A stretch of 37,432 nt of DNA, taken from positions 1 through 37,432 of the forward strand of contig CAJUJG010000033.1 of the NCBI GenBank assembly GCA_910586715.1, read 5' to 3'. Numbering within the stretch: the stretch's first letter is position 1; each line of letters starts with the position of its first letter. Positions 1 through 8,629 of the stretch are shown one piece after another. The notes beneath the pieces are model-generated. The model had not been told where the DNA came from. It was given only the letters and a program-made list of their open reading frames with translations, and ran no database searches. Position numbers and translations under genes: made by a program. This stretch comes from an uncultured Lachnospiraceae bacterium (GTDB taxonomy: Bacteria > Bacillota > Clostridia > Lachnospirales > Lachnospiraceae).

Positions 1-169
1 TGGCACTTTGGGAAGATGTATTCATTTTGGGTTTACATTTTGCGGAAACTCAAGAATCCTTAATAGAAGAAAAACAGCCGCGAAACAACTCATGTCTGGT
101 CACACCTTTTTCTACTTTCCCTATTAATAACCAGCTCGTCCAAAACAAACCCTCTGCAACCCTCAATCA

Positions 170-763
170 GTGGCGGTTTCGAGGTACCGGAATCAAGGCT
201 ATAATTTCACGATTACCTCCTCCACCGCCTATGACCAAAAGTGGATACACGGCAGAAACATTTATGAGAACGTGAGTCGTATTGTAGATTCCATTTTTTC
301 AAATTACCTCTCACGCCCGGGCGTGCGCCAGCCGATATTCACGTCCTACTGCGACGGCAACCGTACCACGTGCAAAGGGCTCTCACAATGGGGCAGCAAA
401 TATCTTGGCGATCAGGGATATACGCCGATTGAAATTATACGTTATTATTATGGAAGCGATATGTATATCAACTCTACTTCCTATATTTCTGGCGTGCCTT
501 CCTCATGGCCGGGGTATGACCTGACCATCGGCTCTTCAGGGCAGAAAGTGCTGCAAATGCAGCAGCAGCTTAACCGCATTGCACAGAACTACCCTGCTCT
601 ACCAACCATCGCAGAAGACGGTGTTTTTGGCAGCGGCACAGCCAACTCCGTACGTACGTTCCAACGCATTTTCGGACTTCCTGCCAACGGCATTGTAGAT
701 TATCCGACTTGGTATAAAATATCTGAAATCTTTGTTGGCGTAAGCCGTATTTCTGAACCGTAA
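170..763 (+). pseudogene. SpoIID-like / peptidoglycan-binding protein, 5'-truncated (host)
   Basis: The reading frame matches the C-terminal half of a clostridial SpoIID-like protein: YRNQGYNFTITSS, then CKGLSQWG and QGYTPIEIIRYYYGSD. A PG_binding_1 domain follows (SSGQKVLQMQQQLNRI to GIVDYPTWYKISEIFVGV) and runs to a natural stop. Upstream, the frame is closed by TAATAA at 125-130. The N-terminal SpoIID portion expected before YRNQGYNF is absent, and the GTG at 170 has no visible ribosome site. The gene therefore looks truncated by a rearrangement near 130-170 rather than by the window edge. The family acts on peptidoglycan in sporulation-type cell wall remodelling. It is bacterial, not phage. 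Function of the remnant is doubtful. Confidence 0.7.
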
Positions 764-837
764 TAATCTTATAAGAACAAGAACGGTCATACTTCTCACT
801 AACAAAATTGTGTTCATTTATTATTATTTATTTACAT

Positions 838-997
838 GATTAGGGTGTCAAAAGGTCCATTTTCATTGCAGAGATAATTTTTTAAAGATTGTGCCACAAT
901 ATCTTGAGGCGATGCGGCGCATCGTTGATAGATATTGTGGTGCAAGATTGGGGAAATTAGCCTGCAAGGGAAATTCAGACCTTTTGACACCCTAATC
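838..997. repeat. 160-bp hairpin element with 20-bp perfect terminal inverted repeats
   Basis: 838-857 and 978-997 are perfect inverted copies (GATTAGGGTGTCAAAAGGTC). The inside continues as an imperfect hairpin: TTGCAG (867-872) faces its complement at 961-966, CCACAATATCT (894-904) faces AGATATTGTGG (930-940), and the tip is CGATGCGGCGCATCG. The whole unit folds on itself. This fits a MITE-like or REP-like intergenic element of the host chromosome. No ORF of its own is credible. Confidence 0.8.
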
Positions 998-1009
998 TTT
1001 ACATAAAAA

Positions 1010-1131
1010 AAGAATCCGGCTTGCCGGACTCTCGCGCCGGAGCGCGGTTGCTTTAGCAACCATATTCCTTAGCGCGGAGTGCGCATCCCCCGGAGGGTTT
1101 TTTACTTTATAGGACGTAATTTCCTATAAAG
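1010..1131. other. Host intergenic stretch with stacked hairpins
   Basis: This stretch holds TCCGGC/GCCGGA, the perfect GGTTGC-TTTA-GCAACC hairpin, and a 10-bp perfect stem CTTTATAGGA/TCCTATAAAG at 1105-1131 followed by an A-run. I see no gene. The pieces look like terminators or intergenic repeat debris next to the attachment site. Confidence 0.5.
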
Positions 1132-1139
1132 CAAAAAAG

Positions 1140-1178
1140 CCCTGAAACCATAGATAATCCAATGGTTTCAGGGTTTTT
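1140..1178. terminator. Rho-independent terminator beside tRNA-Thr
   Basis: A perfect 12-bp stem (CCCTGAAACCAT at 1140-1151, ATGGTTTCAGGG at 1162-1173) has TTTTT on the right and an A-run on the left, so it can work in both directions. It lies just beyond the 3' end of the minus-strand tRNA fragment and is probably the original terminator of that tRNA gene. Confidence 0.85.
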
Positions 1179-1186
1179 CCCTGTAA

Positions 1187-1233
1187 AGCTTCCAAAGGGA
1201 CTTGAACCCTCGACCTACTGATTACGAATCAGG
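1187..1233 (-). tRNA. 3' half of tRNA-Thr(CGT): prophage attachment site (partial)
   Basis: Read on the minus strand, this gives the anticodon loop TTCGTAA (anticodon CGT at 1224-1226), the 3' anticodon stem, a 5-nt variable loop, a full T-arm (GAGGG, TTCAAGT, CCCTT) and the acceptor strand TGGAAGC. CCA is not encoded. Similarity to a tRNA ends at about 1232: position 27 no longer pairs with 43, and no D-arm or 5' acceptor strand follows. This is the usual footprint of a tyrosine-integrase phage in a tRNA gene. The intact tRNA should sit at the other prophage end, outside the window. Confidence 0.85.
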
Positions 1234-1281
1234 CGTTTTATTTCTTTTAATCGCCTATTTTTTAAGGTTTTTGAAAATAAC

Positions 1282-1301
1282 TGCTATAATTTTGCTATAA
1301 T
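1282..1301. repeat. Tandem TGCTATAAT repeats, possible integrase arm sites
   Basis: TGCTATAAT occurs at 1282-1290 and again at 1293-1301, 11 bp apart (one helical turn), about 50 bp inside the att core on the phage side. Short helically phased direct repeats at this distance are typical of integrase arm-binding sites. That role is inferred. Confidence 0.4.
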
Positions 1302-1331
1302 AATATGTTTTTATGAAATACGTACCGCCTG

Positions 1332-1793
1332 CTATCTGTCGCTCTCATTTGTTTCATCATTTTCGGTCACCGTTTCTATTTCTTTTTTTATCATCTTGAC
1401 AATCGGCATCAGGAACGGCGGCAGCGCGACGCCAATGTCTATGATGTTTTCCAGTATGGAAATAATTTCATTCACTACAATCCACACGGCGACAAACGTT
1501 GCAACGATAAACGGAATTTTAAATCCTATTCCCATGTATTCCGCAGTGTAATTGATAATAATGTCAATAAAGCTGCCGACAAGGACCAGCAGCCACATGC
1601 ATACCTTTTTGGTGATGCCGCGGATGCCTTTATAGCTGCTGATTTGTTCTTCCCTGTACCTGGATGCCATAAGTCCTGTTATGTAGTCGATGATATTGCA
1701 TGCGACCATGAGAAATACGGGAATTGCCAGTATTCCCAAGAAATCCATGATTGCTGAAATTATAATTATAAGTGTTGCTTTTGTTTTATCCAT
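1332..1793 (-). CDS. Phage holin
   Basis: This 153-aa protein has several hydrophobic segments (a first run ATLIIIISAIMDFLGILAIP, then VCMWLLVLVGSF and PFIVATFVAVWIVVNEIISI) and the motif ACNIIDYITGLMAS. That pattern fits the toxin secretion/phage lysis holin family (Phage_holin_4, TcdE-like). Holins form membrane lesions that time lysis. ATG at 1793 is chosen because GGAGG lies 8 nt upstream. The longer start at 1826 would overlap the lysozyme stop. The stop is TAG. It is the last gene of the late operon, directly after the lysozyme. Confidence 0.85.
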   Translation of the reverse strand: MDKTKATLIIIISAIMDFLGILAIPVFLMVACNIIDYITGLMASRYREEQISSYKGIRGITKKVCMWLLVLVGSFIDIIINYTAEYMGIGFKIPFIVATFVAVWIVVNEIISILENIIDIGVALPPFLMPIVKMIKKEIETVTENDETNESDR

Positions 1794-1807
1794 GATTTGT
1801 TCCTCCA

Positions 1808-2713
1808 TTAACACATCTTTTTCCATGTTGCGCGTGTAATTTTGCCGACAATGCCGTCTGCTGCCAGTCCCAGTAGTGTCTGTACTTCTCTTACCTGCCG
1901 TTTTGTTTCCACGTCAAAGACACCATTAATCTTTGCTGCATCCGGCTGCCCTGCGCCATTGGTAAGTTTACCGAACCGCCACAGATACCACTGCACCCAG
2001 CTTGCATCGTTGCCCGTCTTTCCGATTGCAACGTTTCCTGTCGGTTCCGTGAACGGGTTGTATTCTGTCGGTATTTCCCGTTCCGTGTTTTCGAATGGTT
2101 CTTTATTGTACCATGCGTTTAAATCAACATATCCGTCTATACCGCTTATAATTCCTTTGCTGCTGTACTGCCAGCCGTACAGTTCCATGCCGGCAGGCAG
2201 GTATTTACTGTCAGGGACGTCCGCCGTTATTGTGCGTTCTTTTGTATATGGGTACCGCGCCCACCAAATGGGAATGCCTGAGATTTCCCTTGCGTAGGGC
2301 TTGAGGTAGGGGTTGTAATACTGCGCGCCTGTGTAGATGCCGAAATCCATATTTGCGGAATCTGCAAACAGTTTGTATGTGTTTATAATGTCTACAATAC
2401 TGCTGCCGAGACCCTTTACGGCATTGTCCTCCAAGTCAAGCCACATGGTATCTATACCTTTCGGCTTGGCAGTCTCTACGAACGCATCTGCCGCTTTCCT
2501 AGCCTTGTCCACTGTGTTGGCATAAGAATATGTATATCCGCCTGTTATTGGGATACCTGCGCTGCTTAAACCGCTTACATGTTCGTGGAAACGACTGTCA
2601 GGTTTATTATTTGCGCTAATTACTTTTACTATGGCAAATTGTACACCTGCGCTTCTTACTGCTTTGTAATCGGTTACCTTGTTCCATTTCGCAATGTCTA
2701 TTCCTTTTTTCAT
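1808..2713 (-). CDS. Endolysin: GH25 muramidase with peptidoglycan-binding domain
   Basis: The 301-aa protein opens with GIDIAKWN (catalytic Asp near residue 6) and has the GH25 signature WLDLED near residues 92-97. IWWARYPY and YGWQYSS are further typical strands. Residues about 225-300 form a PG_binding_1 domain (GVFDVETKRQVREVQTLLGL, then ADGIVGKITRATW). It hydrolyses the MurNAc-GlcNAc bond of peptidoglycan at lysis. There is no signal peptide, so export depends on the holin encoded immediately downstream. Confidence 0.93.
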   Translation of the reverse strand: MKKGIDIAKWNKVTDYKAVRSAGVQFAIVKVISANNKPDSRFHEHVSGLSSAGIPITGGYTYSYANTVDKARKAADAFVETAKPKGIDTMWLDLEDNAVKGLGSSIVDIINTYKLFADSANMDFGIYTGAQYYNPYLKPYAREISGIPIWWARYPYTKERTITADVPDSKYLPAGMELYGWQYSSKGIISGIDGYVDLNAWYNKEPFENTEREIPTEYNPFTEPTGNVAIGKTGNDASWVQWYLWRFGKLTNGAGQPDAAKINGVFDVETKRQVREVQTLLGLAADGIVGKITRATWKKMC

Positions 2714-2732
2714 GTTTATTATGTCTCCTCAT

Positions 2733-4547
2733 TTATTGTTGCAATACCTGCTGTTCTAAAAAATCAATTCTTTGTTCCAGTGTTTTATTTTTTTCATTTA
2801 GTAACTCAATCTCCTCATGCTGTGTCTGAATTACTTTAATTATTGGGGCAATAAATTCGTCATAGCGCAGGCTGTAATCGTATTCGCCCTCAATAACTTC
2901 TTCTACTCTTTCTTTTGTAATTTTGCCCTTTTCGTCACATTCCTCCTCCTCGATGTGCATTTTGGGAGATTTTATAAATCCTGCAAAATCCAAAGATGTC
3001 ATGCCGATTTCATCAAACAGCTCCTCAATGTCCTGTGAAATCATACCCCAATGGGTGCGCCCTGATGTTCCTGCGTTCATTTTGTATGTTGAAGGTTTTA
3101 AGCCATATATAAGTTGTTGGGCTTTTTCGGCAGTCAACTCTTCAATGGTGTTTTTCTCGTTTCTGTCAGATGTTTGGATGGTGCCGTTGGTGGCGTAAAT
3201 GTTTTTCCATCTATGTGTTGCTGAACCCATATCGATGACAGCATTGACATTCGGTTTAAAGCAACTATTTCCACGTTCTCCCCGAAATGTAATGCCCGTC
3301 CCGTTAGAATAAAGATAAACAACACCGTTTGCTGCATTAATAAATAAATCATTATCTTCTCCTTCAGCATAGACCCCACGGTCAGAATACGTAATGCAAT
3401 TATCGCCAAAATTAGAATCTTTTAAACTTAGTGACTCGCCGTTTAACGATGCAGTGTACATTATTTCTTCATTTCGGTCCCATGTTTCAAATGTAATCGC
3501 TGGTTCTTTCCAATCTATATGAGGAATATCGGTTCTTACTCTAAATTCAAGGTCATATCCCTCACTGTCTTTAGTTTTTTGATATAAAAATAAATTGCCG
3601 AACGCATTGTTTGGGGTTCCTAAAGCTTGTATCCCGTTATCAGTTGGAAAAATTCCGTCCTTAATATTTATTACGCTGAGAGAACCATCAGGTTTAATAG
3701 TATCAAAAGTAATACAGCCTTTACTACTTTCAATTATTCTACTGGTATAATCGCTTGTGTCACCGTTATAATGAAAATCAATCACGCCTCCATGATAAGT
3801 ATTTGTTGTGGGGATAAATTCGAGTGCGTCGCAGAAAGCAGCCGCAAATGGATTGGTAGTGGTTCCAAGCCATACAGAGTGTGGGATGTATCCTGCAATG
3901 TAGAGTTCATGAAAGTCAATCCCTGCCCCTGTTTCCGGATTCAAAATAAGTCCAAACCTCCTTGTATTATTTTTTATCCCGTTTACATTAATATATCCTT
4001 CACCGTCCTTTGAAATTGCCCCGATATTTTCCGCTGTCAGGTTCACATCACCTGTTCTGTAAGTGTTTTCCGCATTCCCTTTTACCCTTACTGCCGCAGG
4101 AACATTAAGTGCGGTCCTTAATTCTTCTGCTGTTATGGCATCTTTCATGTTTATGCCGGCAATTGTAAAATTGTCGCTCACAAGCCCGTTTACAAGGTCC
4201 GACACGTCCACATTTATCTCGTCACCGTTCTGCAAAGACAGTGTAACAATTCTGTCAGCATAAGATGCACCTACAACCATGCTTTCAATCGGAAAATCCA
4301 CGCTTTTCGTGGATACAGCTATGCCGTCTGCGTTTTTAAGCTCCAGTGTCATTATGTAATCACTGTCAATGCTCAAACCAAGACTGTATCCTGCACCGCT
4401 CACGGCGGTATCGGTATAGTCTTTTGCAATCTTCAGTGCCGCATCAACCGTACCGTCAAGCATCTCTTTTGTGACATTTCCGCTCCCGCCGCTTCCTGAA
4501 TTTTTAATTTTATTAAGTAATACCGCAAGTATCTCTTCTGCCTGCAT
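2733..4547 (-). CDS. Tail fibre / tail spike with C-terminal S74 intramolecular chaperone
   Basis: The 604-aa protein ends in a Peptidase_S74 (tail spike chaperone) domain. TSDRNEKNTIEEL contains the Ser-Asp of the self-cleavage site, then LKPSTYKMNAGTSGRTHWG and MISQDIEELFDEIG follow. The last 30 residues form a coiled coil (QTQHEEIELLNEKNKTLEQR). The domain trimerises and folds the fibre, then cleaves itself off. The middle is Gly/Asn-rich beta-type sequence typical of receptor-binding fibres. The start at 4547 has GGGAG 8 nt upstream; 4580 is a weaker alternative that overlaps the previous gene. Confidence 0.88.
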   Translation of the reverse strand: MQAEEILAVLLNKIKNSGSGGSGNVTKEMLDGTVDAALKIAKDYTDTAVSGAGYSLGLSIDSDYIMTLELKNADGIAVSTKSVDFPIESMVVGASYADRIVTLSLQNGDEINVDVSDLVNGLVSDNFTIAGINMKDAITAEELRTALNVPAAVRVKGNAENTYRTGDVNLTAENIGAISKDGEGYINVNGIKNNTRRFGLILNPETGAGIDFHELYIAGYIPHSVWLGTTTNPFAAAFCDALEFIPTTNTYHGGVIDFHYNGDTSDYTSRIIESSKGCITFDTIKPDGSLSVINIKDGIFPTDNGIQALGTPNNAFGNLFLYQKTKDSEGYDLEFRVRTDIPHIDWKEPAITFETWDRNEEIMYTASLNGESLSLKDSNFGDNCITYSDRGVYAEGEDNDLFINAANGVVYLYSNGTGITFRGERGNSCFKPNVNAVIDMGSATHRWKNIYATNGTIQTSDRNEKNTIEELTAEKAQQLIYGLKPSTYKMNAGTSGRTHWGMISQDIEELFDEIGMTSLDFAGFIKSPKMHIEEEECDEKGKITKERVEEVIEGEYDYSLRYDEFIAPIIKVIQTQHEEIELLNEKNKTLEQRIDFLEQQVLQQ

Positions 4548-4564
4548 CTCACACACTCCCTTCC

Positions 4565-4771
4565 CTATATCCAGTTCCATGTGCCGTCTGATTTCATGAA
4601 GGCAAATTCTGCATCCGCCGTTATGACGGTGCTGCCCATTCCTATGGCATAGCCGTCCATCATTCCCTCAATTTCCATCCCATCCGAAACATCGCTTTTT
4701 CTGTCTGCAAACAGGGATACCTTTGCTTCCATATTTATGGGATTGGTGGATATTTTCGTTACCTTTACCAT
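4565..4771 (-). CDS. Small phage structural-region protein
   Basis: A 68-aa protein with a good ribosome site (AAGGGAG before ATG). It starts MVKVTKISTNPINMEAKVSL and ends in KSDGTWNWI. I do not recognise a domain. Its place between two fibre genes suggests a fibre accessory or attachment protein, but only context supports that. Confidence 0.6.
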   Translation of the reverse strand: MVKVTKISTNPINMEAKVSLFADRKSDVSDGMEIEGMMDGYAIGMGSTVITADAEFAFMKSDGTWNWI

Positions 4772-4794
4772 ATAAAGTTCTCCCTTCCTTACGG

Positions 4795-5901
4795 CTATAC
4801 CGCCGTTATTTCCAGGCTTCCGTCTGATACCGTTAAAACATATTCCTGCCCTGTTACCGCATCTGTCAGTTTTAATCCTGCCGACTTGACCGTTCCTGCA
4901 TATTCTGCATTTCCTTCCCAGTCCAATGTATGTATATTTTTTCTGTCTGTGTCGGAGCTTCCACCGCCTACAATATGCGCATATTTATAGGTATCTTCAA
5001 CATTATATTTTCCTTGCACATGCTGATAGTCCGCGCCTGCTATGGTTGCCCTTCCTTCAGCATGGGACGAAGCGCCATTTGCCACAGTCCCTGTTCCCTC
5101 TGCATGGGCAGCTTGTGCGCATGTGCTGCTTTCCCATCCTTCAGCGTGGGAATACATGCCATTTGCCGTTGTACTTCCCCCTTCCGCATGGGAAGCATAA
5201 GAAACCGACTGCGTCGCATTACCTTCGGAATGCGCGCATTCTCCGCTCGATTCACTGCGCTTTCCTTCTGCATGTGAATAATTTCCGCCTGATTTCGTAC
5301 TGTCCCCTTCCGCATGTGAAAAATCACCACCCGCAATTGTTCCGTTTCCTTCCGCGTGCGAACTCTGCCCCTGTGCTTTTGTGCCATTACCTTCAGAATG
5401 CGCTGCCTGTGCAGACGCTTCCGTATTCATGCCTTCTGCATGGCTGCCAACCGTACCTGCTGATGTAGCCGTACCTTCTGCATGGCATCCCTGTCCGCTT
5501 GCCGTTGTTCCGCCACCTTCTGCGTGGGAAAAAGGACCAGTTGCCGTTGTTCCATTTCCTTCCGCATGTGAATACATACCACCTGCCGTTGTTCCGCCAC
5601 CTTCCGCATGTGAGCCATTACCGCTTGCCGTTGTTCCCGCCCCTACTGCTGTACTGCCCTGTCCAATAGGAGTATCAGGATTTCTTCGGAGTGAAATACT
5701 GTTCTGTACAACAAGATTTGTTAAATCAATATCTGCTGCCTCCGCCTGCTCAATTGGGTTTGCCTGCAAATATTCCTCTATTGTTTCAATTGCATCGTCG
5801 TATGCCGACATAACTTCCGCCGTGACGGGTGTTTTTTTTTCGGGTAGATTTACCCACCCGTCGGGATATGGTTTTGTATAAACTGGTGTATATTCCGACA
5901 T
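4795..5901 (-). CDS. Tail fibre with 14 SHAEG (YadA-head-like) repeats
   Basis: The 368-aa protein has an N-terminal segment of about 80 residues (YTPVYTKPYPDGWVNLPEKK) that probably joins the virion. Fourteen 14-residue repeats follow at residues 83-283, each carrying xHxEG, as in the left-handed beta-roll of YadA-type trimeric adhesins. A cap QHVQGKYNVEDTYKYAHIVG and LDWEGNAEYAGTV follow. The ATG at 5901 has AGGAGG 6 nt upstream. The likely role is receptor binding or a fibre shaft. Unit number could vary by recombination between the DNA repeats. Confidence 0.85.
   Translation of the reverse strand: MSEYTPVYTKPYPDGWVNLPEKKTPVTAEVMSAYDDAIETIEEYLQANPIEQAEAADIDLTNLVVQNSISLRRNPDTPIGQGSTAVGAGTTASGNGSHAEGGGTTAGGMYSHAEGNGTTATGPFSHAEGGGTTASGQGCHAEGTATSAGTVGSHAEGMNTEASAQAAHSEGNGTKAQGQSSHAEGNGTIAGGDFSHAEGDSTKSGGNYSHAEGKRSESSGECAHSEGNATQSVSYASHAEGGSTTANGMYSHAEGWESSTCAQAAHAEGTGTVANGASSHAEGRATIAGADYQHVQGKYNVEDTYKYAHIVGGGSSDTDRKNIHTLDWEGNAEYAGTVKSAGLKLTDAVTGQEYVLTVSDGSLEITAV
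5011..5655 (-). repeat. 42-bp coding tandem repeats of the SHAEG fibre
   Basis: The DNA for the fourteen xHxEG units repeats every 42 bp, with frequent TTCxGCxTGxGA segments on the plus strand. The spacing is strictly codon-based and there are no unique spacers, so this is a protein repeat, not a CRISPR array. Confidence 0.8.
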
Positions 5902-5911
5902 GCTGCCCCTC

Positions 5912-7258
5912 CTATTCTTCATATGCCTCAAGCGTCCCAAGATTAGTAATTCCATTGTCTGTATCTGCAATAAAAAAATTATTTAAAAGCATTCCTCTTA
6001 CGCCTACAATTAATTCATTTCCGTTTTTGGACAACGATACCATTTTTCGGATGCTAAGACCTGGGTCAATGTAGATGTCGTTATCTTCTGCATAATCCTG
6101 TCCTAAAACTTCCCAATTCAAAGCTGTTAAATTCTTTTTTGAATTTCTTACTATCTGAGAGTTATTTTTAGGATCAGTTACCTGGGAAATTATATATATC
6201 CAGTTATTATCAATGATTTGTAAGTATTTCTTAATTAATAAATTACTTAAATCTATTGCCACCCTATAGTAGGCATGGTATCTTACATCATCAGTTGTCA
6301 ATATGTAAGAATCCTCAACAACTTTATATCTTCCCGTGAATTTAAGCTTTACCTCAATCCATACAGTTTTATATCCCCAGTTTCCTGATATAAAGTAACT
6401 GTTAAATTTTTCCCCTGCATCAGATGATGCCTGAATTGTTTCGATGGATTCACTAATATATCTATAATCTTCATAGCGCGCTTTTAAAGTCTCTATCGTT
6501 TTTTCTCTTTCGTTGTCCTGCAAATCAGTTATTATTGGTTCCAAGCTTACTTCTTTCAGCTTTACCGTATTGTTTTCATCATTGAAAATTCCAAATTGAA
6601 ATGCGGGAATATCCGCACTAATATGATGCCTTACAAGACCGCCAATCGCAATCAGCCTGTCGCTGTCTATAAAAATATCAGCAAAACTTGCATCAGATGG
6701 AATCTCAGTATCGTTTTTGTATAATGCATTCGATTTGCAGTAATAATAATTTCTTCCTTTGTATACGTATTCCGATGACTGGGTTGATGGTGCGTATCCC
6801 GAATATTCAAACGTATCTAATTCATATCTGATATTTTTCATGTCCGCTTCGCCGTTTACTATGGGAATTACTGCAACGTGTTTCTCTGAAATATCACGTG
6901 TCTTTATGATGATTAATTTGTCCAAATATGCATGCATGACATAGTAATATCCCCTGATTGGATTGTCGCCAAAAATCAATCCTCTATTTTTCATCCTTGT
7001 AAGCGACGAACCCGTATACAGGACAGGATAACCCGAAACTGAAGGATCCTTGGAGCTTTCAGCGACAAGGTAATATTTTCCATTCACATAAGACAGCATG
7101 GATATGTATGGAATAAGTTTTCCTTTTAACTTCTTCCATGTAAGCGCAACTTTACCCTCATCGTCAGACAAATACATCTCGTCATGCCAATGTCCGTTGT
7201 AGTAAATGTCCTTATGGTCCTTCCCTTGAAAATACAGCCGTGATGATTGCCTTCCCAT
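5912..7258 (-). CDS. Putative tail/baseplate protein, possible beta-propeller
   Basis: This 448-aa protein of unknown family starts MGRQSSRLYFQGKDHKDIYY. It is rich in aromatic residues and beta-strand patterns with recurring motifs of the type YxYYVxxxLDKLI and SLSKNGNELIVGVRG, as in BNR/propeller-like receptor-binding proteins (inference). ATG overlaps the upstream stop (TAATG), so translation is coupled to the tail-tip gene. The stop is TAG. It lies between the tail-tip protein and the fibres, which supports a virion role. Confidence 0.6.
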   Translation of the reverse strand: MGRQSSRLYFQGKDHKDIYYNGHWHDEMYLSDDEGKVALTWKKLKGKLIPYISMLSYVNGKYYLVAESSKDPSVSGYPVLYTGSSLTRMKNRGLIFGDNPIRGYYYVMHAYLDKLIIIKTRDISEKHVAVIPIVNGEADMKNIRYELDTFEYSGYAPSTQSSEYVYKGRNYYYCKSNALYKNDTEIPSDASFADIFIDSDRLIAIGGLVRHHISADIPAFQFGIFNDENNTVKLKEVSLEPIITDLQDNEREKTIETLKARYEDYRYISESIETIQASSDAGEKFNSYFISGNWGYKTVWIEVKLKFTGRYKVVEDSYILTTDDVRYHAYYRVAIDLSNLLIKKYLQIIDNNWIYIISQVTDPKNNSQIVRNSKKNLTALNWEVLGQDYAEDNDIYIDPGLSIRKMVSLSKNGNELIVGVRGMLLNNFFIADTDNGITNLGTLEAYEE

Positions 7259-8619
7259 TATTCCACCGTCACCTCCCCCCGTATCAGGTAAATCGTATTT
7301 GCGGAAACTGTCACCGGCAGAACCGGAACCGATTCAACATTCCAGCCACCGCCAACAGGAAACATATTGTCAATTTCTTCCTTGCTGTACGTGTAATCCT
7401 CAACCTTTTCTTCGACTTCCTGCTTGGTATTTTTCTTTAATATGTCTATCTGTGTCTGAAGATCCGTTATAAACTCCGTCTGATACTCTTCCCCCTGTGC
7501 ACTGTAAGAATCTGTCAATGCCTGTACGCCTGTCAGCTCCCTGTTTAAAACATAAAAGGATTTCTGTACATAAAAAGTGTTCTTTTCAGTGGAATTTTCC
7601 CAGTCAACCATTATATAGGATACTGCATCAAGACCGCATTCAATCCAGGGCAGACCATTGTTTTGCGACATAAACGGATGATATGAAAAACCTTTCACGT
7701 TTTCATATATCCTTTCCGCAATCTGCATCAATGTATCCCTGTCCAATTTGTATGTAAACATGTTTCCCTGTATGATGTAATTGTTTTCGCCTTCTCCATA
7801 TGTGATTCCCTGGTCATCCTCGCTTTGGCGGATTGTCAGTTTATCAACCGGCTTGACAATGTACTCCTCATAATCCACACTTTTGTAAAATGAAAACGCC
7901 TCCGACTGTATCTCGTCCGCATTATTCCAACCTTTTCCCAAATAAAACGGCGGATAAAATATTTCGGACGGGTAGGCTCCATTATTCTCCGCGATATTTG
8001 TCAAAATGCGGTATTCAAACTGATTACGCCGGTTTATAATACCGAATGTGCCATTAATCTGGCATATTGCCTTTATCACCGGTAACGCCTGCATGCTGCC
8101 AGGATTGTACCATTTCTTTATTTGAACATCATCGTTCGGAAGTTCCGCCGCAGCCTGTTCAATTCCTATAAAATCAAACAGGCTGTCGCGCAGGGTTTTC
8201 AGCGTAATTGGAAATGGCAGGGACTTATACCACCCTGCCACTTCCGTGTTTCCTTTTATGAACAGTTCATCATATGCCACAATTTCTTTTGTTCTTTTAT
8301 TTGCCTGTTTTACGGCTGAATCCACAATTCCATGAAAAAGCGGTATTGATTCCGGTTCGTTGTCCGTGCATATTGCAACCTCTATCTTTTTCCCTTTAAC
8401 ATCCGCATCTAAGTTTTCTATCGCGACCTGATAAATGCTCGCAATGCATCCCACAAATTCCATGCTTTCCTTATCAAGTATGGATTCCTTTAATCTTACA
8501 CTGTCCTGATGTATGTCCTTATGTGTGATTTGTAAATTCAGCTCCGGAAACCTTAAAATCAGGTTCTTATGTATGCTGTTGTTTTTATATTGTTCTTTAA
8601 CTGCATCTGATACATTCAT
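7258..8619 (-). CDS. Phage tail-tip / baseplate hub-like protein
   Basis: A 453-aa protein with FPELNLQITHKDIHQDSVRL near the N-terminus, followed by a domain resembling prophage tail-associated hub proteins (SLFDFIGIEQAAAEL, then QALPVIKAICQINGTFGII). It lies directly after the distal tail protein, which is the usual place of the Tal/hub gene. The start at 8619 is preferred over 8643 because AGAGG precedes it and because it avoids overlap with the upstream gene. An enzymatic Tal domain is not visible. Confidence 0.65.
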   Translation of the reverse strand: MNVSDAVKEQYKNNSIHKNLILRFPELNLQITHKDIHQDSVRLKESILDKESMEFVGCIASIYQVAIENLDADVKGKKIEVAICTDNEPESIPLFHGIVDSAVKQANKRTKEIVAYDELFIKGNTEVAGWYKSLPFPITLKTLRDSLFDFIGIEQAAAELPNDDVQIKKWYNPGSMQALPVIKAICQINGTFGIINRRNQFEYRILTNIAENNGAYPSEIFYPPFYLGKGWNNADEIQSEAFSFYKSVDYEEYIVKPVDKLTIRQSEDDQGITYGEGENNYIIQGNMFTYKLDRDTLMQIAERIYENVKGFSYHPFMSQNNGLPWIECGLDAVSYIMVDWENSTEKNTFYVQKSFYVLNRELTGVQALTDSYSAQGEEYQTEFITDLQTQIDILKKNTKQEVEEKVEDYTYSKEEIDNMFPVGGGWNVESVPVLPVTVSANTIYLIRGEVTVE

Positions 8620-8629
8620 ATCATTACCT

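Noticed and set aside
832..1059. 75-residue minus-strand frame over the hairpin repeat
   Set aside because: It reads through a self-complementary element and has no ribosome site or family resemblance.
2817..3038. Plus-strand frames opposite the S74 fibre
   Set aside because: Phe/Cys-rich antisense frames without ribosome sites, overlapping a well supported gene.
5011..5655. Regular repeats that might suggest a CRISPR array
   Set aside because: The period is 42 bp with no unique spacers, and the repeats translate into xHxEG units of a fibre protein.
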